DNA of 64,000 nucleotides, from assembly GCA_022828595.1 (NCBI GenBank), contig JAKGHH010000001.1, positions 210,379,848 through 210,443,847 on the forward strand, read 5' to 3'. A model generated the notes under the pieces. It was not told where the DNA came from. It saw only the letters and a list, made by a program, of their open reading frames with translations, and ran no database searches. How positions within the stretch are numbered: position 1 is the stretch's first letter; the number at the start of each line of letters is the position of its first letter. The position numbers were made by a program, and so were the translations under genes. Origin of the DNA: Nelumbo lutea. Taxonomy: Eukaryota; Streptophyta; Magnoliopsida; Proteales; Nelumbonaceae. Of the stretch, positions 32,100 to 42,817 are shown piece by piece.

Positions 32100-32620
32100 T
32101 GATTAATACCATATAAGTGTGTAAGAAAAAAAAAAAAAAAGAAAGAGAGAGGGAGTGAGAGAGAAACTGAGGGAGAACAACATAAATTAAGGGAGAAGGA
32201 GAGATTGGCTGAGAAAGGGAATGAGAGAGATTGAGGGAGAACGATATGTAGAGAGAGAATGAGTGAAATTGATAGATAGAATGTAAATACCAAAACCAAA
32301 AACCATTTTTATTTATTTTCAAATCATGCAGTCGTTGAGTAGAGAGAGACGATTGTGAGAGAGAGAGTAGAAGAGAAACTAAAACCCTTTTTTTTATTTT
32401 CCAATCACCTAGCATTAAAGGGCAATTTTGGTATAAGATTTTTGTTGTGTCCAATATGGATTAAGAGTCCTATGTTGGCAATATCCACATAAGCCTCCAA
32501 TGATATGGCGGGGGTTTTTATAATTTGACATGTAGAGCCGGTTGTCAGAGTTTTTTCAGTTTCAAGACCAACCTATAGCCTAATTTTAAATGTACAACCC
32601 ACTTTGACTATAATTTTCCC

Positions 32621-32629
32621 TAATTTAAA
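32621..32629. repeat. 9-bp target duplication, right, of MULE-like element
   Basis: taatttaaa, identical to 27114-27122. Confidence 0.85.
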
Positions 32630-33868
32630 ACTAATCCTAAAGCAAAGCTATTTTCTTATTTAGATGGTGGGTCAATGATCCAATTTTTCAAAGAAACCCA
32701 TAAATGACATAATTGAAAAATAAATATTTAAAAAAGGATAGAAAACAAAAAATAAAAATGTACAGAATTTTATAGAAAACATTTGAGAACATTTCCGATG
32801 TTATATATTCATCATATCAAATAAAAATAATTGTTAAAATAAATGTTATTTTTATTGTTATTTGCTGCAAGCATTTAAGTTTATTTTTAATCATACTATT
32901 AATTTTTTTTAATTTTCAATTTCTATCTTAATTATGATATATATAAAATTCAAGTAATTAATATGAAGAAAAATTTCCGATGTTATATATTCAACGCATA
33001 TGCTTCACTTCTTCACACCCTTCTATCATTTTTTGTACACCAGCATAGCAGGTATCCTTACACTAGTTGTATATAAATGTGGTTTCCAAGGCTCAAAACA
33101 AAAAAGTAACCTATGCTAAAGACAATCAAATTTTTTGTTGTTTATTTACAGACTTTAATCAATACAGCTTAATTTTGTGAAAAAAATATATCTCATCAAC
33201 TCTGCTGTAAATCATTCTTTTAAAAGGCTGTCCTCTAGCCATTTTTTCTTGTTTTTTTCCTAAACAAATTCATTCCACCACTCCTCACACATTCTTCATT
33301 TTTTCCTCTACTGTTGTTTGTTTTGAATCAAATGCCCCCAACAGTGGTTTTTGCAACCAACTAGGTATGATTCATTTATTTTCTCATTTTATTCATACAA
33401 TGAGCATGGATTGGTTGAAATCCCCTTGGCATGAGAAGCACTGGTTTGCTTTTTAATGTTTATATACGATGGAAGGTAATATTATCTTTATATTGGTAAA
33501 AGCCCCTTCTGAACCAAACAATGCTGTCAAATAAATGTTTTATTTTTCATTAGAAAAAGCATCTTTACTAAACGGATAGTTCAAGCACTTTTTTAGAATT
33601 ACTTATGAAAAAAGCACTTCTAAAAAATCCCACTTTTTCAGTTTGGGCCATTGTTTGATATCAAACTAGCAGCATGCAACTATCACACACTACAGTAGTA
33701 TCAGACTTTGTCCATATTTTATTATTTTAGTATTTCTCCCTATCACACACTACAGTGGTATCAGACTTTGTCCATATTTTATTATTTTAGTATTTCTCAT
33801 CCCCTTCATTCATTAATTTATTTTATGGAAGAATGAGCCTCTGAAATAGGCCATCGATCATAACACTT
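32630..33868. other. AT-rich spacer 3' of the alcohol oxidase gene
   Basis: It starts with one more copy of the AT-rich module (ggtgggtcaatgatccaat, about 32665). Near 33540-33630 an agcactttt..aaaaaagcacttct pair suggests a MITE relic. A 60-bp tandem duplication lies at 33680-33799. Nothing coding was seen. The last part must contain the oxidase 3' UTR and poly(A) site. Confidence 0.45.
33680..33799. repeat. 60-bp perfect-period tandem duplication
   Basis: Two adjacent copies start ctatcacacactacag at 33680 and 33740 and differ at very few positions (for example agtagtatc versus agtggtatc). They lie about 70 bases past the oxidase stop codon, probably within its 3' UTR. Confidence 0.9.
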
Positions 33869-36800
33869 CTAGAATTGAAAACTTATTAGATCATCCTTCT
33901 TCCTCCTAAGCACTTCAAGCACCGACTGTGCAGTGCAGTAAGCGATGGACTGAATGGTGACCATGGGATTCACACCCAACGCCGTTGGAAAGACACTCGA
34001 GTCTGCCAGGAACAACCCCTCCACCTCCCACGTCTCCCCTCTCTGGTTCACCACCGACGACTTTGGGTCCACTCCCATTCTGCAGCTGCCCATCTGATGG
34101 GCTGAGGATATTGGAGTTCTGAGGTCTCTCAGTGCCCTCCTGCTCTCTTTCTTCACAAACCTCTCAAACTCATTTGAACTCACTTTCTTCACATTCACTT
34201 TCCTCCCCATACAATGACTGGTTCCAATCTCTTCTGCTCCTGCTGCTGCCAGTATCCGTAGTATCTTCTCCAGTCCTTGCTTCAGGTGCTCTTCATCCAT
34301 GGCATCCATCCTGTAGCTGATGGAGCTTGGAGAGTTCACTTGGCCTGAGCCTTTATCTCTGGCCAATGCAAATATGTAGGCCGTCCTTGAGAATTTAGAC
34401 ATCCTTTCTCTCATGTCGACGCTGGATATCCATGGAGTTATCACCGAGAACATACCAGGGTGCAGCATTGGTGTCTGTATCACTGCACCATAGCCAGAGT
34501 CCTCGGAGTTTGCAACGACGGTCGACATTGCCGTGATAATGCCACCTTTGTAGCTCTTCTTATCTTTTTCCGGCCACCCACTGTCAGCTGATCTACTTGG
34601 GAAGTGACCCCATGCCATCACCACCGGATGGAGATGCAGGTTCTTTCCAATGTTGGAATTCCTCAGCCCACTTCTTTTTAGCAGTGTGGGCGTGCAGAGA
34701 GCACCACCGGCGACGATCGTCACCTTCGACTCCAAAACACAGAAATCTTTCCCCCATCCATTGTTGAATTCGAAGACAACCCCAGTTGCTGTGTTACGTT
34801 TCCTCCCTTTCTTCCTCTCATGCAAGATTTTCAATGCCTCGCACCCAGGAAGAATCACGCCATTACCAGAATCAACTAAGTCCACCAGCCATGTCTCTGA
34901 GGTACCCTTCTTTCTTCCATCCTTGCACCCGAAACAACACCAACCACAGTAGTGATTAGGTGGTGAGTTCCGAGGAGCAGTTATCACTGGGTAGCCCAAC
35001 TCGGAGCATCCTTTTCTCAACACTGTGTTGCTCAAGCTTTCTTCTTCAACATCAGGCTGAACTCCCATGCGCTTGCAGACAACATCCATGGCCTCTTTGT
35101 AAAGCTTGCTACCGAATAACTCAAGCTCATATTCGTTGCACCATTCTCTGATTACATGCTGGGGCGTCCGAATTGAGGCTGACCAATTGATTGTGGAGCC
35201 TCCACCGACGGTGGATCCTGCAAGCATAATGACACCCATATCATCGGTGACCATCAATCCTCCGCTTAAGTACATTTCATCCATGGATGGCCCTTCCAGG
35301 AGTGAAAGGTTTTTCCTTCCGAAATAGTTTCCCTTCTCTAAGACAGCAACTTTGTAGCCAGCTTTGGCAAGAATGCCTGCAGCAACACCACCGCCGGAGC
35401 CTGAACCCACCACAACTGCATCACATCGAATGGTTAAGGAAGGATGTGACGGTGATGGATTATACCGTCGATGAGGATGGAGACGGACATGGAATCCGGA
35501 CTGCCGCAGAGTTTCGGCGAGTCCTTCTCTGGTTTGTCTTATATTAACGATGCCTCTGTAAAGGGGTTCAAATAGTTCTTCATGTTCATGACCTTGTGGG
35601 GTTTTAGTTTCTCGAGTTCGATTGTTTATGAAATCTGGATCAGGACCACAGTAGTCTATACCTCTCCAGGTTGGGTTCTCATTGTTCTCGTCCACCTGAA
35701 AAAAGTAAACCAGAACAGTGTAATGTAACAGATGTCATGTCTCAGTCACACCCATGAACAAGAATTTGCAGACAAGAGAAAAAGATTATTTGAGCCCAAA
35801 TCTCCTGGACCCATTGACCGGTCCAGCCCGTTCAAAAAGTTCTTGGGGCGCCTTGGCAGAAAATTTTCTCCTAAGCCCAGCCCAACATTAAGCCCAAACT
35901 TAATAAGGGCTAGGCCCAGTGCCTAAAATCTTCAGCGAGGAATATATACAACTTATGTGGGTATATATATTATTAGGCTTGGGGTGTGGTATGGGTCGGA
36001 TCGGGCAGCATGCATGATCATCCCTAGATAGGGTCATTTGGGAATGGTTGAATTGGCTGAACTGAATGACCTATTTCTTTGTCTTTTTGTGAATAGTGTA
36101 GTCATATAATAAAAATTTTAGGATGTAGCAATCAAGCCAATATGAAGTTCAGCCATTAAAGAGCATACAACCTACTAATGAATCATTTAATAACAGTTAA
36201 AAATAGCTGAACTCGATGACTTGTTTGTTTGATTAAGTTACTGGAGATTCTAGGCTCTTTAATTAATGGCTGAAACTGAAGTTTGGTTTATTTTAATATC
36301 CTCAAATATTTTATTATTTAATTATTTTATATATCCACTAAAAGACAGTGATAAGTCAATGGATTCAGCCAGTTTAGCCATTACTAGAAGACCCCTTAAT
36401 GGCTATTTGGCTAAAAGATAAAGAGCCCCTACTATGGTAAAGTTTACCATAAAGCCAAATCTCAGGCTTTCAATCCATGGGGACTAATGTGACAAGTGCT
36501 CAGCTTATCAAATTCAACCACTTCAGCTGTTACCAAACAACTCTTAAGTGCTCGTTTGAGAGGGTTAAGCTGAGCATTCAGTTAAGCTGGTTCAACTAGC
36601 TGCTTTGAGGCATTCCAGATAAGCTATTGTAGGGACAGCCTAAAAATGACCGACCGACAGTCAAGTTGAAATCTCCAATTTTTTCATCAAACATGGCTTA
36701 AAAGCAGTCAATCTAGGGCAGAGAAAAAAAAGCTGCCCTTCAACCCTCGCAAATTGAGGGCAGATTCAATACTCACAATTCACACTATTTTCACAGCCAT

Positions 36801-39800
36801 TTAAAGCCGTGCAGTGGAATATTTCTGTACTTGTACTTTCTTTAGGCTTATTTAGACTGTACTTTACCTCAGAATTCAGATTTGAACAGCAAACCTACAA
36901 CAATTAAAATTTATGAATACCTCCACTATAACAGTGAAATGACATCAATTTTGAGCTGTCACCTGCCCCCAACTGTACGGTGGAGCTAAAATTTTCAGAG
37001 GTGGACTGAACGGTAAAATTCCCTTTTTTTTTATTCATAGGAGATGTTTTCAATGCACGGCTGAGAAGGGCTGTGAGAATGTATGAATACAATTTTGTGA
37101 ACACCAAATCCAATTTCTCCCAATGTTAAGGTGAGTAAAGAACAACTAGCATCGTTTGTATATAAGTGTCGTCCGGTTGGTATTAGGTGGGTGGCTTCTT
37201 TAATACCATTAGTATGTTAATTAATAATTTCTTTTGATTGCTAGTACTATGTTAATAGTTTTAGTAACAAGTACTTAAGAAGCATTGAATTTGTAGGTCC
37301 TATCTTGAGGATGATGAACATGGAAAGTGAATCTAATTAAATGCGTCAACCAACTTGAATAGTCTGCCGACAATGATAATGGATAAATTGCTAAGGCCTC
37401 TCCTGAAGTTTGGTAATTGCAATTACCTTGCCCGAAAGTTTTTAACATGGTTGCAACTGTTACTACTGAGATTGATTTCTACAGAAAAATAATACAAACT
37501 TTGTAAACAACAAAAAGTAGACAATTTAAAGTTGCATCTTTACATTTGAGCGATTAATATGAAAGGAAAATTTGAAAAATAAATCAATTTCAGAAAAGAG
37601 ATCGTAAGGGTTTGGACTATCATTTCATATGAAAAGAAAATTTGAAAAAATAAACATTTTATTCAAAAGTAACTACATGGGTATTTTGGACATTGCCATA
37701 CCTTTTTTTAGAACATTCTAACAAAGGGGATCTACCTGCAATTATATTAGAAAGTTCGGGGGAGGTGATTGCAATTATCAAACTTCAAAGTAGGTTTCAG
37801 CAACAACTAAAAACTTTTGTGGAGATTTAAGAAATTTACCCTAAAAGACAGAAAGAAAAGAAAATCCAACCAAAGAATATATACAACAATAATATGTCTA
37901 TAATAATTTTAAATGAAGGAGAAAAGAAACTTGGACCCTACATAACTGTCTGATGTTACTCAAATAATTAATAAAGACAAGTGAAATTTTGTTGCTACAC
38001 ATCGCCTTTCAAATCCATGAATTTTAGAGGTTTTATTTTTGCTAGACACATCTTCATCATCTAAGATAAATAGATGGGTCCAACTACAGTGCACCAACAA
38101 ATATCTGTGGGGCTAAATCAAGACTTCAAGGAATTATTTTTCATTGAAGATAAGCTTGAAAAGATGGCAACTACGATATATCTGTCTCAATCACTCATTT
38201 GTGTTTGGGTAAGGAATTTTCCTTTGAGTCCACATCGAAATGTGCCATGCCAAAAGCATTTGACTTTTTGAGAAAAGCCAAAAGTATTTGATTGGCAACC
38301 AATCTTACATGCAAACACAAAAATCTATTCTATTTGATAAAATATAATTTATGAAAATAGCTAAGGGTTACTCATATTGAAGTGGAAAGACTTATTATTT
38401 ATGTAATAAGATACAGAAACAGATGGTCTTCTACTCCAAAGTAGGAAGGTTTAGCTGAACACAATAGTGGTTCAGCAGACGGTGCAACCAATGATATCAC
38501 TCCACATTAATCATAAAACATACAACTCATATATTTTGTCATTGGTACGAGGCGTTAACATTGGCTCCACAGCCAGTTACACAGGCATCTTGTTCAGCTA
38601 ATTAATCCGAATTAGATACAGTGACTCAAATGCTATATCTGTACTTTGAACAGTAGTGAATGGCAATTCAAACATCAAATCTAAAAACCAGTGTTTTCAA
38701 AACTGGACTGGATCAGATGGTCAGACTGGAAAAACCAGGAATCATTTATTTGACTGGTTCTATTTTATCCCAAAACTACTATTTGGTAAAAAATTGTTGA
38801 TTTGATCAATGAATCACTGATCCAGATGGTCATACCATCGAACTGTTTGACCCTAGAACGGTTTTTGGCCATTTTTTTTGGGTCTTTAATTTTCTTTTTA
38901 CTTTTTGTCAGAGTAAGCTATCTGTTTGGACCGGAAGGTTAGACCCTTCGACAAGGGAACTGAAACCCATAATTATTCCCTGTCCGGTCCAATTTTAAAA
39001 ACCTTGCTGAAAATCAAAGAATGGGGATTGGAGGGATGTTACAGGGAGGCTTTGACCCTTGGCAAACAAGAGAGATTGTTATCTGAAACTGTGCTTTGAG
39101 TCTAGGGATGGCAAGATCATCTAAAGCTATTATTTTATCAGTGAGTGTTGCTTAGGGTTTCAATGAGATGGGATGGATTTTATGAAAATCCATATTCACC
39201 CTCTTTTATATCATGGCTACTTCTGTGGCGGGACCATTGCTGCCGTGATGTTGGTGGTGGTTACTGGTTAGGGGTTTTGCCCAAGCCCAAGAAAATCCAG
39301 TTAGATTTCGACTTGTAAACCTTCGCGTAATCCATATGTAATTGGAGATCGATATACAGTACAAAACCTGGTATGCTTGAATTTCACATTCGAGATTTAA
39401 CCAAGAAGTAAATAATCCTCTTTTTTGCCTTCAAAAAAAATCCTCTTTTTAAATTGTTTTTTGTTTAGCTATATATTATAACCAGTTATTGCCAGTAAAT
39501 TAGACCTCAACCACTTTTGACATGGGCACATTTTGGTATGGACTGGAAGGAAAATTCTTTATTGTCCAAACGCAAGCGCAGATGATCTAAACTGAATTTT
39601 ATCAACCATTCACTTTTTTGCTTCATGATGCAGTTTATTTATTTATTTTTTCATATGATGGCATCATAGATTTTATATATATATATAATTTTTTATCAGA
39701 TTAAATTTTAATTTGATTGAATAAAATTGAATATGCATTATCTGATACAATTATTAATTATTAATTGGATGTAAATTCTAACATCCAAATTCAGGATAAT

Positions 39801-40933
39801 TGGTTATCGAACATTTAGAATTTATTAAAAACCCTACCTGCTCCAAATTACATAATATCATATGAAAAATCTATGATGTTAGGAATATATAACATCATAG
39901 ATTTTTATAAATAGTTAACACGTTTACGATACTGATTAATCGGTCACAAGATTTCCAGATATTATATGTATTTCTGATATCATGGTCGAACCCCATAAAA
40001 TACTAATATTCATTGAATGGAAATTGTTAAATTTTCAATGAACCCGAACCCCAACGCTGTTGGGTTATCACTTATCAGTTAACACAAAGTTGAAAAATAA
40101 CAAACCCAACAAACCCTTATCCGATGCAGTTGAAGTTCTTCTAATTAATAGGGTAATCGGACTTAAAGCGTTTAGTTTTAACGTATGTAGGGAAATGAAA
40201 CAGGAGAAGCAATATTAATTACCTGAGTGAAGAAGATGAAGAAGACCAGATACTTGAGAGTCTTGAAGAGCATCCTGTAGATGTTAAACGAACTGGAGGA
40301 CCATGACAGGAGTATCTTCTCCCGTTTCTTCTGAGAAACTTGAGAGAACCTCTGGAAATAAGGAAATTGGGTTGATAAACTCGGTATTCCACACAGTATG
40401 AACGTTCCAAACCAAGTTGACAACAGCCACAGCGCCAATAGTAGAACACCCAGCATCGGATGTTCTATCTTTCCACTTAAAAATCCTCCAACCTACAACA
40501 CTCAGATCGATCAACAAAGGCATTATTAGAGAAACAATAAATGAAAGATGTTAATAATTAGGATAGAACTGTGAGAACATATATATAATTGCTTTTTGGG
40601 TCTTACCAGCTCTGGAGTTCCAGCCATGGAAGCCGAGGTTCTGTAGAATTTAAACAAAGAGTCCTCAAGTTGTTCAGAGCAGTTGATATCTGGGAAGACA
40701 GACGGCAAGAGGGTGTCGCTGAAAGCAGTGAGTACTTCCATTTGACGAGGGGAGAGTGAATTCACGTATGGTTTTTTCTCACCCGGCAGGAGACTTGGTG
40801 AATGAAGCTCATTGGGAGCTTTCGTCGATTTTGATTCTGGGTCAGTATGGATGCTATCAAGATCGATTACTGTATGCCCAACTCCTCCATTCGTCGGAAA
40901 ATTACTGAATTTCGCGGCTCCGTTGCCGTTCAT
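33869..40933 (-). CDS. FAO: Long-chain fatty alcohol oxidase (FAO family)
   Basis: Exons on the minus strand: 40933-40607, 40492-40223 and 35695-33869, all phase 0 with GT-AG borders; about 807 aa. Exon 1 starts MNGNGAAKFSNF at a Met just before the family block SLSPRQMEVLTAFSDTLLPS. Exon 2 holds a strong hydrophobic segment (about residues 122-145) and a second near its end, the membrane part. Exon 3 starts VDENNENPTWRGIDYCGPD. It carries the FAD-binding DAVVVGSGSGGG (near residue 290), STVGGGSTINWSAS, and the GMC C-terminal SSAHQMGSCRMG and GVNPMVTIQSIA with the catalytic His/Asn region. Family role: oxidation of long-chain fatty alcohols to aldehydes with release of H2O2, in membranes (EC 1.1.3.20). 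Arabidopsis members are nearer 730-760 aa, so this model is slightly long. No break was seen. Confidence 0.93.
37380..37842. mobile_element. Inverted-repeat (MITE-like) element in oxidase intron
   Basis: The left part reads ggataaattgc, then cctctcctgaagtttggtaa, ttgcaattaccttgcccgaa. The right part in reverse complement reads gggtaaatttc, later tactttgaagtttgataatt and gcaatcacctcccccgaact. The arms are imperfect and about 100 bases long. No target duplication could be confirmed. Confidence 0.55.
38690..39003. repeat. CCGGTT-rich MITE-like repeat, copy 2
   Basis: It starts gtgttttcaaaactggactg and ends tgtccggtccaattttaaaa, with ggaccgg, gactggt and tcgaactg motifs in between, like the copy at 2741-2944. 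It is more diverged and longer. Confidence 0.5.
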
Positions 40934-42054
40934 TTCTCCTTATTGTGAATGCTACAGAGACAGAGACAGATAGAGAGAGAGAGAAGTGAAGAGGTTAGAA
41001 ACGCCACGAGGAGGATATGAGGCATCAAACGACGACCACGAATTAATGCCACGAAGGGGGCGATGAGGAACCGAAGTCTGTGACTTACGGGTTCTAATTT
41101 TAAAACGAAAAAATAAATAGTACTGGATATGTGGAATGCTCCTCCAACCAAAACTAACTCCATTAATTCTGCATTTTCTTGCCCAACTACCCTTCGCCTT
41201 CGTTTCCACACATACGATATATCGTACAAGAGTCGATACTTCGTTTTCTTTTTCTCCATCAACTTTTCTCTTATCAGTTTCTGTCTTTCTCATAATCTTC
41301 AAGTTTCTGATATATCTTGATCACATTGTTTTTTTTTTTCTTTTTTTTTTTTTGTGTGTGTGTGTTTCGATTGGCGATCGGTTGAGCTATATTGTCAGGA
41401 ATTTATGAACTCCACCAACTTCTATGGTTTTACTTGGTAATAAGAGTTTCATTGTTTTTTGCGTAAAAAAAAAAAATTGCACTTTCATTCAATCAATGAG
41501 CCAATGACAGGTCTTCCATCAAAGCAACGAAGCGCGTATTTAGCTGAACGTATGGGGAAAAAAATCTGCCGCGACTGTAGTAGTGATCAGTGACAAAGTC
41601 CTCCCTGTGCTTTTTTTTTTTTTTTTGCGATAAAGAAAGTTAACACGGTGACAAAGTCCTCCCTGTGCTTTTTTTCTGCGATAAAGGCCCCTGAACTTTA
41701 CCCATTAGACAAATACCCCCTGAACTTTAACGGAAAACATTAAATTACGAAATTACCTCACTAATTTTTTTTTTTATATTTTCTTTTTCTTGCCCTTTTT
41801 CTTTTAAAACCTATTTAATCTCCGCATAACTCTTTCTCTCTCTCATTGAATCCTCAATTCCACAATAAATTATCGCACAAGGCCAACGGTTCCACGGGAA
41901 AGGCCAGGGCTTTATTCTCAACCAAGCGGGGGGTTTTATATCCATTTAAACCTCAGATTAGGTCCTCCTCCGGAGGGTATAGAAGAATCCGAGACACCGA
42001 TGGACAACAAAGGCTTTAGTGCATGTAGCGCTGTCGGGGAAGCTATTGGTGATA
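40934..42054. other. Upstream region of alcohol oxidase gene
   Basis: Just before the oxidase start (minus strand) is a (CT)n-rich leader (complement of 40950-40983). A TATA-like tatttattttt lies near 41110-41125 on that strand, which fits a core promoter. T-rich runs and a (GT)n lie at 41330-41366. A 58-bp-period duplication is at 41590-41690. From 41690 to 41760 phrases like cctgaacttta recur as in common plant MITEs. 41880-42054 is unassigned. Confidence 0.45.
41590..41690. repeat. Direct duplication, period 58 bp
   Basis: gtgacaaagtcctccctgtg followed by a T run and gcgataaag occurs at 41590 and again at 41648. Confidence 0.85.
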
Positions 42055-42059
42055 GCAAG
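42055..42059. repeat. 5-bp target duplication, left, of Gypsy element
   Basis: gcaag directly before the 5' LTR equals gcaag directly after the 3' LTR (62491-62495). Confidence 0.8.
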
Positions 42060-42753
42060 TGATCAAGGGTGATTTGGCCCGACCTAGCGAGAAGGGGACA
42101 CGTGAGCACGATCTGATCAAGGGATGGCAGTTCAGCCTGGAAAGCCTAGTTCGCAACATTTGGAGCTCGGGTATTCAGCCGCCTCGGCCCAAAACCCACC
42201 TCAGTGTAGAAGCACCTCGACATCCAATCCAGTTCAAGACTGAAGAATCGAAGTACTAGCTCAGAGCAAATAACCGAATCGCCACGCAACCGACTCCAGA
42301 GGTCTCTCCAACAAATCCCAAGATACTCGAGATCACGATGAGCTAACTGATCCCGAATTTTCTGAGATCACAATGATGACTCATCCCGGCTCCACTAGAG
42401 TCAGAGGTGAAACAATAAGCCTTATCTACATACTGTTCCTTTGGAAGCGGAACGAACCTTATCTCCATACCCCGGAGATCCCAGAGCTTTTTGGTGAGAC
42501 CCATGACTACTCTAGTATATAAAGGCAGAACCCTCAAGGCAAAGGTACATGTGATTACTCTACTCTCTAGCAATCAAGCTCTCAAGCACTCAGCTCGCAT
42601 TTACAGTATACTGACTTAAGCATCAGAGAGACCTCGTTGGGTTAGCCACCTCGGGTTCTCTGATAGATTGTTTTGCAGCCTGATCCAGCTCGCCGTCCAC
42701 CTGGAGTCCAGATCGTCCTCCATCTAGGAGTGTAGTTAGATCGCGCACCATCA
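42060..42753 (+). repeat. Gypsy 5' LTR
   Basis: 694 bp, starts tgatcaagggtgatttgg and ends cgcgcaccatca, with TG...CA termini. A TATA-like tatataaagg at about 42515-42525 is a likely promoter. The partner is at 61799-62490. Confidence 0.9.
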
Positions 42754-42754
42754 A

Positions 42755-42771
42755 TTGGCGCCGTCTGTGCG
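42755..42771 (+). promoter_or_regulatory. Primer binding site of Gypsy element
   Basis: ttggcgccgtctgtgcg lies one base after the 5' LTR, the position where a tRNA 3' end primes minus-strand DNA synthesis. The tggcgcc start is common among plant Ty3/Gypsy elements. The exact tRNA was not determined. Confidence 0.8.
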
Positions 42772-42817
42772 AATTCGATCGAAAGATCATTCCTACCTCT
42801 TTGCAACTTCAATTTCA

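Larger units (their letters stand above)
27123..32620. mobile_element. Non-autonomous MULE-like element with long inverted arms
   Basis: The left end begins gggaaaattatagtaaaagt and the right end, reverse-complemented, begins gggaaaattatagtcaaagt. About 50 of the first 56 bases pair, and similarity continues to about 80. A perfect 9-bp duplication flanks the element, as for Mutator-like transposons. The left arm has a CT-rich/(CA)n stretch (27228-27415) and the right arm a GA-rich one (32125-32370), so the arms may pair over several hundred bases. No transposase is visible. The interior is a decayed Copia element (27655-32099), so the original transposon was about 1.05 kb. Confidence 0.82.
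35696..40222 (-). other. 4.5-kb second intron of the alcohol oxidase gene
   Basis: The donor follows CAG at 40223 and the acceptor precedes GTG at 35695. It contains an inverted-repeat element (37380-37842), a diverged copy of the CCGGTT-type repeat (38690-39003), and AT-rich sequence. At 36440-36620 short aagctgag/ttcagct motifs resemble a MITE relic. No other gene was seen. Confidence 0.7.

Noticed and set aside
32065..32454. 129-aa minus-strand frame rich in Ser/Leu/Phe
   Set aside because: It is a translation of the GA/CT-rich arm of the MULE-like element and part of the Copia LTR, so simple sequence.
34132..35547. Plus-strand frames opposite the alcohol oxidase exon
   Set aside because: Shadow frames of a well-supported gene on the other strand.
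40952..41302. Minus-strand frames upstream of the oxidase start
   Set aside because: Two overlapping frames in the leader/promoter region end in simple (CT)n-derived residues; no similarity to the family N-terminus.
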